The notes under the pieces were generated by a model. It was not told the origin of the DNA, ran no database searches, and saw only the letters and a list, made by a program, of their open reading frames with translations. This document shows positions 35,313 through 44,004 of a stretch of 64,000 nucleotides of DNA, piece after piece. Source of the DNA: Dreissena polymorpha. Its lineage: Eukaryota; Mollusca; Bivalvia; Myida; Dreissenidae. Where the stretch lies: the NCBI RefSeq assembly GCF_020536995.1, contig NC_068369.1, forward strand, positions 17,362,921 through 17,426,920, written 5' to 3'. A program made the translations under genes and the position numbers. Position 1 is the first letter of the stretch. Each line of letters begins with the position of its first letter.

Positions 35313-37146
35313 TCGTATATCACATATCGAGTCATTATATATGTCGAGTATAAATAAGCATGTTCCATTTTCTTTCCACCATTAAACATAGCAACAGCGA
35401 GTGTGTTACACGAATGTTTATAATTGCTATGGTCATTGTGTCCGTAAAAGGTTTCTTCAAAGGACAACTCCTCCTGAACCGGGCAGAATATACCAAACTT
35501 TACAGAAATGTTTTCTGGGTTGTCCTCTGTGAAATTTGTTCAAATAATTCTGTGTCATTGATTAATTTGGTCAGAGGGTAATAAATTACCCAATAGGCTA
35601 ACACCTAAGAATATTCTCCTGCAACTCCTCATAGCTCAGAGATTTAGTACTTTGTATGTATAATCGTATTATGGTCATCTACATATTTGTTCAAATCATG
35701 CGTGTAGTGAACACTGGCCCGGAGCTTACACATTTAACATAGACCTATTAAGGAACAACTTTTAAAATGCTGTTGTGACTTGTTTTTCGTTACAAAGAAC
35801 TAGGTATTGATATGAAGTGTAGCATAGACTAACATAAACGTTTAAACGAAAAATCTATACAAATCTTGTCTGAAACCGCTCAGTAAAAGGCATTTATATT
35901 TGGCATTAAGCATCATGAGTAAAATCTGTACGAAGTTTGTTCAAATCTTGTCAAATGTTGCACCATGGGCAATTAGTTTAACTAAGACTGCTGTTTTGTA
36001 CTGTTTGGGCAATCGGTCACTTGCCTTAAATAAAGGACCAACTAATTGTTTTTAATGAAAATTCAATACTGCTTCAGCAGCTGGAGTTTCACTTCTTCAT
36101 ATTGTATTAGAGCAACTTTAAATCATATTGTATGAAAATACAAATCCATGGCTTTTATGTGTTTTTTTTTAATATAATATCATCTAGAACTCATCTACAT
36201 TTTTTTTCAAATTATGCTCCCTGGATCCAAATATTCCCTACCCCGGTCTTCATTTTCGATATGGAAATACTGCAAAATAACTTGTAAATATATGTAACAG
36301 AGATTTAATATTTAGTATGTAACATCAGACAGTGATCCTCCACATAGATTCTTCCAATTATGCTTATGAGGTCAAAGTTGGCCACGCCCGTAATGCCTTA
36401 TTTTAATACAGAAACGTAGTTCAAGTAATGTGTTATCTAGCACGAAAATGTCCATCTGTGTAATATTTGTTATGATACATGTTATGCTGATCCTATACTA
36501 AAATTAAACAATGATCGATCTGGGGTCGAAATTGAAACACATGTTTGGTGGTGCAAAATGTTTTACATAGATCAGCATAGCAACATATGTTAACATTAAG
36601 CCCGAGTCGTCAAAAGGAACTGGGAGGTCTTGAGTATTACGCCACTGCTATAAACTTCATCATGTGAGCGTTCATGGTTATATTAAGTGACTTGTTTAAA
36701 ATATGTTCCGTAAAAAAATACTATGTAAACAATATGTTTTGTCATGAAACTGTTAATTATAACTTTATTATCGTATTAATGATGTTCCTTTTCACATTCA
36801 ACTGACAGTTCTATTTAACAACGATTTCGCGATAAATGGTGAATACATGTTTTGTAAACGCAAACATTCAGCTCTTAGTTTCAGTAGCAAAAATGGCACG
36901 TCATTAAAGATACAAGCGAATTGTATTCTCAAATCATTGATAAAAGAGAAAGCAAAATGAACGAGTTAATATACATTATATCAATTATATGTATGAAACC
37001 CGCTTTGAATGGATGAGCCTACATATTAACACAAAGGGTGTCAACGAATGTTGCTCATATTTTATTGTGTAATTACGCAAGTTATGACAAGCTGTTATAA
37101 GTACTAAATAATGATATGATATATGTTTCAGAATGAACGACTTTGA
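13491..37146 (+). CDS. Gene 1: transmembrane sushi-domain mucin (spliced, about 14 exons)
   Basis: This is the span of a host gene whose exons are listed separately. In order the protein has a signal peptide, about 2,900 residues of 8-residue Ser/Thr/Asp repeats, a Ser/Thr-rich degenerate tail, three sushi (CCP) domains, a SEA-like region of about 125 residues, a four-Cys segment, one transmembrane helix, and a cytoplasmic tail of roughly 95 residues. The predicted length is about 3,570 residues. From the architecture it is a type I cell-surface mucin, and the stalk should be heavily O-glycosylated. The three sushi exons are each flanked by phase-1 introns, the usual arrangement for shuffled extracellular modules. 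Two joints (30176 to about 30618, and 35222 to 37132) do not give the most protein-like frame. Either a small exon is missed, there is an assembly indel, or the 3' part is decaying. No gene name can be assigned. Confidence 0.75.
13573..16122 (+). other. Intron 1 of gene 1
   Basis: The 2.55-kb intron runs from GTAAGTATAG to a CAG at 16120-16122. It holds a short (TA)n tract near 14320 and a 170-bp MITE at 15326. The last ~180 bp before the acceptor are open in frame with exon 2, but the copy-to-copy substitution pattern suggests they are not coding (see findings). An upstream alternative acceptor near 15968 would include them. Confidence 0.6.
15326..15495. mobile_element. 170-bp TTAA-flanked MITE
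   Basis: The element starts TTAATGCATGTGCGTAAAGT then GTCGTCCC, and ends with the inverse, GGGACGACACTTTATGCACA then TGCATTAA. That is about 28 bp of terminal inverted repeat with TTAA at both ends. An inner stem (GTCGTCCCTGATTAGCC, GGCTAGTCAGGGACGAC) makes a second hairpin. The same element sits at the matching site in the second copy (56161-56330), so this insertion predates the duplication. Confidence 0.85.
16123..25353 (+). CDS. Gene 1 exon 2: giant mucin-repeat exon
   Basis: A single open exon of 9,231 bp (about 3,077 codons) with no frame break. It begins after GACAACAG as TGTCGGATTCC (…SDSTSSGTITV) and ends TCATCCACTTCTG/GTAATT in phase 1. From about 16133 to 24830 it is a tandem array of TSSDTITV/TSSDTITA, in which five of eight residues are Ser or Thr and one is Asp. 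It has no Cys and almost no other charge. This is mucin-type composition: an extended O-glycosylated stalk with regularly spaced acidic residues. The last ~170 codons are a degenerate relative (TSTDTSTATSTDT…) that fades into a non-repetitive Ser/Thr-rich linker. The same strand has another open frame (HLLTQLRP) and the reverse strand two (AVIVSEDV, GRNCVRRC). They exist only because the 24-bp unit has no stops in those frames. Confidence 0.85.
16133..24830 (+). repeat. 24-bp coding minisatellite, about 360 units, with nested higher-order repeats
   Basis: The unit is ACATCTTCTGACACAATTAC then GGCC, with a sister variant …GATACCATTACAGTC. Variants mark larger periods. Runs of about five units (120 bp) start with GACAGCATTACACCC. 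A block around TATACCATTACAGT recurs at 22551, 23271 and 23943 (720 and 672 bp apart). A 2,328-bp offset duplication links markers at 17111/19439 (TATGGCC) and 18031/20359 (CGTCTGACAGCATTCCTCTC). Every spacing I measured is a multiple of 24, so the frame is kept. Confidence 0.95.
25621..25788 (+). CDS. Gene 1 exon 3: sushi (CCP) domain 1
   Basis: After the acceptor AAATAG the exon reads VPGCSTPILSNGQHN…, with the four sushi cysteines (GC, FSC, AVC, NC) and the Trp of GSWSPLPNC. Sushi domains are compact beta modules that bind protein or glycan partners, often in complement-type or adhesion proteins. The exon is phase 1-1. The donor is AGAG/GCAAGT, so this intron starts with GC rather than GT, the known minor GC-AG class. 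Confidence 0.85.
25789..26961 (+). other. Intron (GC-AG) between sushi exons 1 and 2
   Basis: AT-rich intron of 1.17 kb. An open frame at 25837-26343 (168 codons) has no domain character, begins inside the intron and lacks splice logic. I see no mobile element with clear ends. Confidence 0.5.
26962..27126 (+). CDS. Gene 1 exon 4: sushi (CCP) domain 2
   Basis: The acceptor GCTTCAG is followed by DCGVPFVDNAEWSG…, with Cys in DCG, FTC, STC and PSC, and the GSWSPLPSC ending shared with domain 1. There are N-glycosylation sequons at NVT, NTS and NTT. The donor TACC/GTACGT leaves phase 1. Domains 1 and 2 share the GSNVTF and GSWSPLP signatures, so they probably arose by internal duplication. Confidence 0.85.
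27493..27669 (+). CDS. Gene 1 exon 5: divergent sushi (CCP) domain 3
   Basis: The acceptor AAATATAG leads into QCEEVAVIPNGKVAHSC…, and the exon ends PGGWSHEWPKCRPKG at donor AAGG/GTAAGA (phase 1). It has six cysteines (CEE, SCLR, SCTV, ISCN, ICVP, KCRP) instead of four, so there may be an extra disulfide. Position, phase and the W…P.C ending support a sushi fold, but it is the least typical of the three. Confidence 0.75.
27994..28091 (+). CDS. Gene 1 exon 6: start of SEA-like region
   Basis: After TTTTTACAG the exon reads AQLRGSLTSITLFIKPPSDE then QGLKRFMDALGAE, ending GAG/GTATTT in phase 0. The sequence after the sushi domains and before the transmembrane helix sits where SEA domains sit in other membrane mucins, and it has a comparable length. 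I do not see a clear GSVVV autocleavage motif, so SEA is a suggestion only. Confidence 0.6.
28180..29080. mobile_element. 900-bp foldback element with 63-bp internal repeats
   Basis: The ends are inverted: GTTGTTACATTTCTGTCTGT then CTTCT at left, AGAAGACAGAAAGAAATGTA then ACAAC at right. Inside the left end are about ten tandem copies of a 63-bp unit (CTTATTATGTCAAACCGTCG, TGTTATCTTGTCCAAATGTG, ATGTTGACTTGTCAAAACAC, AGT). From 28838 the unit continues inverted for about three copies. The element lies in an intron of gene 1, 89 bp past the exon 6 donor. Open frames in it (28099-28731 and others) are made by the repeats. Confidence 0.85.
29473..29989. mobile_element. ~515-bp inverted-repeat element in a gene 1 intron
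   Basis: The left end is ATAAAGCGAGACTATATGAT and the right end is ATCGTATAGTCTCGCTTTAA, clear terminal inverted repeats of about 20 bp. TTAA is at the right edge and a near match (ATAA) at the left. The interior holds TATCTATTCATACGACACAC (29729), which also occurs in the hairpin MITE at 51663-52099. Confidence 0.65.
30112..30176 (+). CDS. Gene 1 exon 7: SEA-like region, continued
   Basis: The acceptor TTGCTTTTTAG is followed by LDDHFKTEMGSYYESVTVHS and a donor, ATCAG/GTAACG. It continues exon 6 in phase 0 and the joined sequence (DALGAELDDHF…ESVTV) is plausible for an alpha/beta SEA-type fold. The exon leaves two bases. The next recognised exon has no acceptor that keeps its frame from here (see findings). 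Confidence 0.5.
30618..30824 (+). CDS. Gene 1 exon 8: SEA-like region, last part
   Basis: The frame reads ESKSTQKFKLYEYACSSNGV then ANISFYIGNTDAATASFASS and ends ESGQQ at donor CAAG/GTCAGT (phase 1). GC content and codon choice rise compared with the intron, which supports coding. Acceptors available are AAAG at 30610 and TCAG at 30617. Neither keeps phase with the 30176 donor, so the start is uncertain by a few bases. The joint to the next exon is clean. Confidence 0.55.
31390..31501 (+). CDS. Gene 1 exon 9: membrane-proximal Cys-rich segment
   Basis: The acceptor TTTTGCAG is followed by VSLNQTEAEMSCAIYESIQG then LCPTQTKCKYVDEKPVCE, with donor TGTGA/GTAAGT. Four cysteines in about 26 residues look like half an EGF-type or small disulfide-bonded module between the SEA-like region and the membrane. 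One N-glycosylation sequon (NQT) is present. Phase joins are clean on both sides. Confidence 0.75.
31774..32274. mobile_element. 500-bp MITE carrying a minus-strand tRNA-like module
   Basis: The element begins (TTAA)AAGGGCCTTTTTACAG and ends GTGAAAAGATCCCTTTA, imperfect inverted repeats. It shares its whole length with 43518-44004 and with the split copy at 45616/49378 (TTTGTCATTAAATGCTTTAT, TTTCGCGTTGCAACGCTTTA, CAGTAATACTGTTTCCTCAC, CGAAAATTTGCGAATCT). It lies in the gene 1 intron that follows exon 9. Confidence 0.85.
31897..31977 (-). other. tRNA-like module (SINE-type A and B boxes)
   Basis: On the minus strand it reads GGCAGGATAGCTCATTTGGC (A-box-like TAGCTCATTTGG), then about 30 nt, then GGTTCGAGCC (perfect B box), then CTGCTGCGGGCTA. 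The spacing is like a tRNA, but the acceptor stem does not pair well and it sits inside a repeated element. I call it tRNA-derived sequence, not a working tRNA gene. Confidence 0.7.
33059..33075 (+). CDS. Gene 1 exon 10: 17-nt micro-exon
   Basis: CATTTCAG/ACCTTTGACAAAACAAG/GTAAGA has strong sites at both ends and 17 nt between them. It converts the phase of exon 9 (two bases left) to the phase needed by exon 11 (one base left), adding EPLTKQ before the membrane helix. Without it, exons 9 and 11 would not join in frame, which is good indirect evidence. Confidence 0.7.
33832..33982 (+). CDS. Gene 1 exon 11: transmembrane helix and stop-transfer
   Basis: After ATTATGCAG the exon reads DDFALLVGLGVGIPLFLIAA then LVLGLLTYRMCRNRRKMVED. 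It holds a hydrophobic stretch of about 25 residues followed by a basic cluster (RMCRNRRK), the standard type I stop-transfer arrangement, so the repeat stalk lies outside the cell. It ends TACAA/GTACGG, leaving two bases. The tail starts with an acidic patch (VEDDDTVSSYSTY). Confidence 0.85.
34458..34618 (+). CDS. Gene 1 exon 12: cytoplasmic tail
   Basis: CATTGCAG is followed by KPVMGPYLPAIIPTRYNPMG then RPGPIYSNEHGWDNMSEIGR and ends VEVSIGFEG at GAGG/GTGAGT. The tail is rich in Pro and Tyr. IYSNE fits the pYxN pattern recognised by Grb2-type SH2 domains. YNPM and YLPAI are other candidate tyrosine motifs. These are motif readings, not shown interactions. Confidence 0.8.
35161..35222 (+). 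CDS. Gene 1 exon 13: cytoplasmic tail, continued
   Basis: TTTTTACAG is followed by DQLYRSEQPSNFSWDHMYPR and I, with donor AATT/GTAAGT in phase 0. It joins exon 12 in frame. The FSWDHMY segment is aromatic-rich. I recognise no named motif. Confidence 0.7.
35223..35310. repeat. (TA)n microsatellite
   Basis: About 80 bp of nearly pure TA dinucleotide directly after the donor GTAAGTTA of exon 13. Because of its position, length changes would alter the start of this intron but not the splice site itself. Confidence 0.95.
35311..37131 (+). other. Last intron of gene 1, otherwise featureless
   Basis: AT-rich sequence without a recognised element or coding frame. Short open frames (35360-35581 and others) show no domain character. 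Confidence 0.45.
37132..37146 (+). CDS. Gene 1 last exon (end of tail)
   Basis: ATGTTTCAG is followed in phase 0 by NERL and TGA. The +1 alternative reads NDFDHRRGFHPEEKYLNTFP and FG, then stops at 37202-37204. That frame looks more like protein, but the donor of exon 13 does not lead into it. Either ending is possible. Confidence 0.45.
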   Translation, partial: NERL

Positions 37147-37720
37147 TCACAGACGTGGATTTCATCCAGAAGAGAAATACCTCAATACATTCCCATTCGG
37201 TTGAAAAACTGGCCACACAAGGGTCATATCGCGATCTAGATTGATAGTGTATTCACACCAATCTGTATCGTTTTCGCTTTCCTATTCAGTGTATATATAA
37301 TGTGAATAGTTTCGATATATTTTGAAGCGTGCAAGGTGGTTCGTAAACGAAAAATGTACAGATGCAATCAAAACTTACTTAGAATGTATAAGTTTACACT
37401 TAAGTGTTCTTTTTTTCTATTACATTTCGGTGTGTTTTGCATTTTGTCCCTGTGTTGCGAATCGTTTACATGTTGTGTTGAACACAAGACTGCCCACGTA
37501 CCAGATTACATTACTTTGAACATATTTTACCGCTCGTACACGTTAAAGCTGTACGCATACAGTTTGTTGTTATGCATTGTTTTTATTTGTGTATTATTTA
37601 TATTTACATTCATGTATTCATTAAAATTGTCAATGACGTCAGATTAAAATTGTTATTGTATATACAAAATATCCACTAAATATTTTGATGTTTCAACTAA
37701 GTCAATACAATAAAATATGA
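37147..37720 (+). other. Probable 3' UTR of gene 1
   Basis: Sequence after the stop, with an AATAAA at about 37710 (TACAATAAAATATG) as a candidate poly(A) signal. The frame at 37336-37647 is short and low-complexity. The assignment rests on position only. Confidence 0.35.
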
Positions 37721-37788
37721 ATATTACTTCTAGTATAAGATGTAAAGAAGTTATTTTATGCATATAAACTACATGTAGATAACGTTTT

Positions 37789-38000
37789 TAACCCTTAAAG
37801 CGCTGGAGCCGAATTTTAAAGGCCTTTGCAAACAGTTTGGATCCAGATGAGACGCCACAGAACGTGGCGTCTCATCTGGATCCAAACTGTTTGCTATTCT
37901 GATAGTATTCTTTGAATAAAAATGAAGAAAATGCTTATTTTAGAAATTCAGCAGACGACATTTTAGCAGAAGACAAATTACCCAGCATGCAAAGGGTTAA
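37789..38000. mobile_element. 212-bp TTAA-type MITE with GAGACGCC hairpin
   Basis: Flanked by TTAA on both sides (TTTTAACCCTTAAAGCG at left, GCATGCAAAGGGTTAAA at right), with inverted ends. It contains a perfect long hairpin, CAAACAGTTTGGATCCAGAT then GAGACGCCAC / GTGGCGTCTC and the inverse. It is related in its core to the element at 10360. Confidence 0.8.
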
Positions 38001-38031
38001 ATCAGACTTGTAAGCTGAAGCTGTATTTTAT

Positions 38032-40637
38032 GGAAACGTATATGTTACACCCTGATGTTACACCCTGATGTTACACCCTGATGTTACACCCTGATGTTTT
38101 GATGATGTCAAAATTCTATGAGGGAATGATATCAAAAACGTGTCATGACGTAAAATATAACTCAATGTGTCGACTAAAACAACGATGGACAGTTAATTTC
38201 ACAAGAGCATGACGCCAACATTTATGTTGATTTGTCGACCTGGGATAAGATTTCAAGACTTAAAGAACCCGCATGTTGGCATAACAGCCTAAATCTCCGA
38301 CGATATTTTATCCTTTAGCCGTCCTATATATTTAACTATTTCGGCGTTGTTTGCTGCGGAAGCGTATATGGTACACCCCAATAATATGGTCATGCCGGAT
38401 TAGTTTATATCGACTTACTGTAAAATAACATGGTATGTCGTCATAGTTTTCTAGGTTTTTCACTCTTAATTTTACTCGCCATAACGACATTGGGTTAAAG
38501 TCTCGACGTAAATGTTTCCGGCTTTTCCCGAAACAATATTTGGTCGACATGACCTAAGTCGACAAATCAACATAATTTTTGGCGTCATGCCCTTGTGAAA
38601 ATGACTTGCCAACATAGTTTTAATTGACACGATGAATTATTTTTTACGCCATGACACATTTTTCATGCTGTCAAAGAATGTTGGTATCATCAGGGTGTAT
38701 CATATACACTTCCATAGTTTACTGTATGACGACATATATCTTGATGAGTTACCAGTAACGTAATGTTTCCGGCTTTTCCTGAAAAAATATTTGGTCGACA
38801 TGATCTAAGTCGACAAATCAACATAAATTTTGGCGTCATGCTCTTGTGAAAATGACTTGCCATCGTAGTTTTAGACGACACGATGAGTTACTTTTTACGC
38901 CATGACACCTTTTTCATATCATGCCGTCATAGAATGTTGAAATCATCACAGCATCAGGGTGTACCATATACGCTTCCATATATCTGCGTGGATCACTGGG
39001 CGTCGACATGACTCATGATGACATGGATATAACATATGGATTATATGTTGATTTAAATTTATATATGCGTATATGGTACACCCTGATGCTGTGATGATGT
39101 CAACATTATATGACGGCATGATATGACAAAGCTGTCATGGCGTAAAAAATAACTCTTTGTGTCGACTAAAACTATAATGGCAAGTCATTTTCACAAAAGC
39201 ATGATGCCAAACATTTCGTTGATTTGTCGATTTAGATCATGTCGACCAAATAGTGTTTCCGGAAAAGCTGGAAACATTTACGTCGAGACTTGAACTTGAT
39301 GTCATTATGGAGTTTCAAAGTTTATTGTCTAATCCATGGCATGTACAATAAAATACATAAATAACACAGTTTACAAACATGCATGGCCAATCTTATAGAT
39401 TTGCAATAGACATTTTAAATGTGTGATATTACCATAAAAACTATTGCCTTTTTTACAGGTACATGTTTCATTGACATACATCATTAAAACCAAATTGCCC
39501 CTGTTAACCTTTTGATAAACACCTGTAATAAAATATTGAAGTTGATAAAACACTGGTGTTGTTAAACAGGGCACTAATGCGCAAATAGGATCAGGTCATT
39601 AGTGGACTGGCCTTCTGTATTTTAATGAAACAATTATTTCAGATGATAAAATAATAGGATTCTTGTATAATAAACAACTAATTTCATTAAAACCTAAAGA
39701 ACTATAGTTGAGCGTTACATGACCATATTATTGCGGTTTACCATATACGCTTCCGTAATGTGACGATATATATCGTCAACATTATATTGATGAGATTACC
39801 AAGATTGTGTCGACCAAATATGTTTTCAGGAAAAGCCAACATTTATGTCGTGACTTTAACTTAATGTCGTTATTTCGAGTAAAATTAAATATGAAAATCT
39901 ACAAAACTATGACGACATACCCTGTTATTTCACCGTAAGTTGATATTAACTAATCCGGCATGACCATATTAACGGGGTGTACCATATACGTTTCCTATGG
40001 AAGCGTATATGGTACACCCTGATGCTGTGATGATGTCAATATTCTATGACGGCATGATATGAAAAAGGTGTCATGGCGTACAAAATAACTCATCGTGTCG
40101 ACTAAAACTATGATGGCAAGTCATTTTCAGAAGAGCATAACGCAAAAATTATGTTGATTTAACGACATAGATCAAGTCGACCAAATATTATTTCGGGAAA
40201 AGCCGGAAACATTATCGTCCAGATTTTAACTTAATGTCGTTATGGCGAGTAAACTTAAGAGGGAAAAACCAACAAAACTATGACGACAAGCCATGTTATT
40301 TCACAGTAAGTCGATGACGACATGATATAAAAAAAGGGGTTATGGCGTAAAACATTACTCATCGTGTCGACTTAAAATATGATGGCGAGTCATTTTTACA
40401 AGAGCACGACGCCACAAATTATGTTGATTTGTCGACTTAGATAATGTCGACCAAATTTTTTTTTCGGGAAAAGCCGGAAACATTTACGTCGAGACTTTAA
40501 ATTAATGTCGTTATGGCGAGTAAAATTAAGAGGGAATAACCTACAAAACTATACGACATACCATGTTATTTCACATTAAGTCGATATAAGCTAATCCGGC
40601 TTGACCATATTATTGGGGTGTACCATATACGCTTCCA
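38032..40637. mobile_element. Cluster of at least five copies of one MITE family, in both orientations
   Basis: All copies use the end GGAAGCGTATATGGTACACC. One end continues CTGATGCTGTGATGATGTCA, the other CCAATAATATGGTCATGCCG. Ends occur at 38032, about 38355, 38715, 38985, 39063, 39755, 39996, 39999 and 40637. The last copy (39999-40637) is complete and has an internal direct duplication (TCATCGTGTCGACTAAAA…). At 38043-38096 a 13-bp piece of the end (TTACACCCTGATG) is expanded four times. The piece 39310-39720 is foreign to the family and may be a nested insertion. Confidence 0.8.
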
Positions 40638-40897
40638 ATACAAAACACTGAAATGACGCAATTAACAATATCGCGGCACTGTGTTCAACAGAGGTAAAAT
40701 TCAAATGATAGTATCCACTTGTGTGCTTTTTCGTCGACAAAGACTAGATGTTGCAATAATCTGGTACATCGCCAGGTTTGGGAGATGCGCTTTAATCCGC
40801 AAAAAAATATTTTTCATAGGTAAGGACGGATTGGTTTTTCATGTCCGTAGATTTGGATAACGGAACAAAAAAGTTCGGATCAGAATCGCTCTAATAT

Positions 40898-41357
40898 CAT
40901 GGTGCCTATACCACGTGACTTTTTATGATCTGTGTTGGGAGTATAATGCGCGACCCAGTTAATATTTTGAATGATGTATTTTTAAATATTTCACCATTTT
41001 TAATGGGATAAAGTGGAGAACCCGCTCATTCGTGGAAGTTTTCTATAGGTATCATGATCTTTTAAAACAAATAAGTAATTTTTCAGTGAAGTGCAACCGC
41101 GCGTTTGTAATATAAAGTCCCCACACTGATCCGACATTTTTCTAACCGTTCAAACGCGCGCTTGCACTTTACTGAAAAAATACAAAGTAGTTTAAAAAGA
41201 TCATGATACCTATAGAAAACTCTTACGAGCGGGCTCTCCACTTAATCACATTAAAAATGGTGAAATATTAAAAAAGAGATCCTTAAAAATATTAACTGGG
41301 TCGCGCTTTATTCTCCCAACACAGATCGAAAAAAGTTATGTGGTATAGGCACCGTGA
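40898..41357. mobile_element. 460-bp foldback element
   Basis: Two arms of about 205 bp are inverted copies: CATGGTGCCTATACCACGTG at left and TATGTGGTATAGGCACCGTG at right. Matching inner blocks are GACCCAGTTAATATT / AATATTAACTGGGTC and TTTTCTATAGGTATCATGAT / ATCATGATACCTATAGAAAA. The loop is about 40 bp. Arms are about 85-90% complementary by eye. Confidence 0.85.
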
Positions 41358-41639
41358 AATATGAAATATGGTACAGTATTTACGCACGTGTAAATATAAA
41401 CATGTTTATTAACAAAAATCGATCGACCAATACATAAGTCAATTAATCGATCAGTCACTGAATACATAAATAAATACTAAATTAATAAATAGTTTTAACC
41501 TATTTATTTTTAAATTTATTAAAGTTTGGTTCGATTGCATAGAAAGCTTAAGACTTATTTGAAACGCTCTCGAGTCTGTTTCCTGCGACTAGAACCAGTA
41601 CTTGGTATACATGTGGAAGATCTTAAAACCGCTAAAACA

Positions 41640-41685
41640 GTGGGGATTGAACCCGTGACCTTCAGGTCGCTAGGCGGAAAAACAA
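41640..41685 (-). other. tRNA-derived fragment
   Basis: The minus strand reads CCGCCTAGCGACCTGAAGGT then CACGGGTTCAATCCCCACTG, with a B-box match (GGTTCAATCC) and T-arm-like flanks. The 5' half of a tRNA is not evident. It is probably a truncated SINE piece. Confidence 0.5.
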
Positions 41686-41699
41686 TATAAATATATAAA

Positions 41700-43320
41700 T
41701 GCCATATTTGGTGCGTATGACGGTATACACCTACGGCAGCTCTATATGGAAAATTAGCATGGCAACCACCACATGTAAAACAGTGGAGATCTGTATGCCT
41801 ACATTGGCATAGATTTATTAGAATGGATGTTAACAGAGTTAATTATAAGGTATTTTCTGCATGTTTAATGAAAAGTAACACTAGATGCAAGAATTGGCAA
41901 TTCATGTTTAATACTATGTGGAAAAGTTAGACTTAGTAGAATATGCACTTAACTGTGTAACAGTATCGTCAAATTCATTTTGTGAAAAAGTTGTTCTTAA
42001 ATCTATGTCAATGTATGTGGATGAATGGAGAGCTTATTTTGATAGAAATGTTGGTCGAAATGGTAAAAGTGGTAATAAATCAAGAACATATAAATTGTTG
42101 AAAAACGACTACAAAACAGAGCACTATTGTAAAATATTTTTGCCCCGTAAGCATAAGTCTGCACTAGCTAAATTCAGAATTGGAGTAGCACCAATCAAGC
42201 TTGAAACTGGTAGATATGAAAATATTTTTGTTGACAGAAGACTTGTCCAATATGCAAAACTGCAGTTGAATGTGAAAAACATTTATTACTATCGTGCAAC
42301 GCATATGAACATATTAGATCACCATTGGTGGATAAAGCAAGTAGTCTGATGTCAGAATTTGTGAATCTAGGTGATGAGGATAAGCTTATATATATTCTCT
42401 CCAACAATCCTATTGTTAAACTTACAGCAAAAACCTGTTACAATATTCTTCAACTTTGCTATAATATTCTGTATACATAGCAAATGGATACCTTACTAAG
42501 TTATTATTTCTTTTAGTGTGCTTTAATGTAAATAAATGATCTAGGTGGGAGAGGAGAATACACCTTTCAAGTTGACTCGTTCACTCTTAAATTATTTTTT
42601 TTTAAGTTTTGTCCGTTTTAGTATCTATCATACTTATGTACTGTACCATTATTCGGATATTATTAATAAAATGGTGTGTTTGTCATTTCCGACCTAGAAT
42701 GAAAACTGTTTTAACACTTACGACTTTTATTGTATAAATGACTTAACATTACCTTTTAAATTTGATAATTAATGTTTTATCCCTGTGTTTGTGTGTCACC
42801 ACTGACCAGTTCATAGATCGTTTGACCATAGGCGATATATGACTTTGTAAGATATATGTGCTTTATTTTCGTTTCAGTATTTTATGGTTAATTTCTTATG
42901 GAAAATTTTAAGGTGAGGTCAGTTGGGGCAATCAAACTTATATTATGTAATATAGTCTTGAACTGTACCTTGCCATATATGACTTAGTCTAATAACTCTT
43001 AGATTGTACAAAGCTGTTTTAACTGATGTTTTAACTGATGTCCAGAGTTAAGCAGAGACTATATAATTTTATGGTATTTGGAAGAGAGGTAACCCTGTAG
43101 TTCATGTTGCAGTTTTCTGTAATTTAAATTCGGGGGTTAGCTCCCTTTCATTTCGCCATAATTATATTATGATTCTTGTGTTGATATAATACTCTAGTCT
43201 CCTATAACTCGATACTTTCGAGAGGCAGCATTTTATTATGTAAGCTTATGTTTTATTGTATGTTGTGAATATATATATACATGCATGCTGATGAGACTTT
43301 AATAAACTAAGAAACTATGA
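41700..43320 (+). mobile_element. 3' fragment of a LINE (C-terminal ORF2 end plus 3' UTR)
   Basis: From about 41735 the plus strand reads YTPTAALYGKLAWQPPHVKQ and WRSVCLHWHRFIRMDVNRVN. After a frameshift near 41915 comes a 143-codon frame with LPRKHKSALAKFRIGVAPIK and LETGRYENIFVDRRL. After another shift it reads SLSDEDK-like (GDEDKLIYILSNNPIVKLTA). These match the C-terminal region, beyond the reverse transcriptase, of LINE proteins common in molluscs and cnidarians, as I recall them. The polymerase core is absent, so the copy is 5'-truncated and inactive. The 3' limit near 43320 is a guess. Confidence 0.6.
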
Positions 43321-43517
43321 TGTGCGCGTGCGTTAGTGCCTGAGTGCTTGCGTGATTGCGTTTACAACTAGAAAGCGACTAACAATGAATATCCTATTTG
43401 CATCTAAAATATTGTATAACGGATTGCAATACGTTGTAGCAAAGCGCGGCAAACAGCATCTTGTTGTACATCGATATTGCGGTGATCGCATTCAATCAAG
43501 AAAGATGGAATGATCTG
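43321..43517. other. Short spacer, nothing recognised
   Basis: GC-richer spacer (GTGCGCGTGCGTTAGTGCC) between the LINE fragment and a MITE. No feature is supported. Confidence 0.3.
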
Positions 43518-44004
43518 TTAAAGGGACCTTTTTCACAGATTTTGGCATGCATAGAAATTTTTCATTAAATGTTTTATATCGATATATGTAAACATTGAAT
43601 CTATGAAGCACCAGTACAAAACACGAATACAATTAAAGAAAGAAAACAAACTTAATTGGGCTCGAACCACTGACTCCTGGAGTAAAAATCTAGCGCTTAG
43701 ACCACTCGGCCTTCCATGCTCATACAATGACTGATATATTTTATAGTTTTATTATCCTCGTAGTGTCACAAGATATAACGACAACAACATAACTCACCAA
43801 ATTATTCAATCGTTTCGCGTTGCAACGCTTTATAATTGTCATTTATTTAAATCGTCAAAAGATGAATATAATGGATATTTCAGAGCATGGTACATTTTCA
43901 GTATTACTGTTTCCACATAAATATCATAACTGCAACCAAATGTGCGAATATGAAACAATTTTTGTATCTTGTCAATTTATCAAAATGTGAATCGGTCCTT
44001 TTAT
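43518..44004. mobile_element. MITE with tRNA-like module, at the edge of the duplication
   Basis: Starts (G)TTAAAGGGACCTTTTTCACA and ends GTGAATCGGTCCTTTTAT. It is homologous along its length to 31774-32274. The tRNA-like part (minus, about 43658-43715) reads GGCCGAGTGGTCTAAGCGCT then AGTGGTTCGAGCCC, an A and B box of Leu/Ser-tRNA type. Its 3' edge abuts the point where homology to copy 1 begins. Confidence 0.8.

Noticed and set aside
35123-35353. Frame with (YI)n repeats
   Set aside because: It is a translation of the TA microsatellite plus part of exon 13 in the wrong frame.
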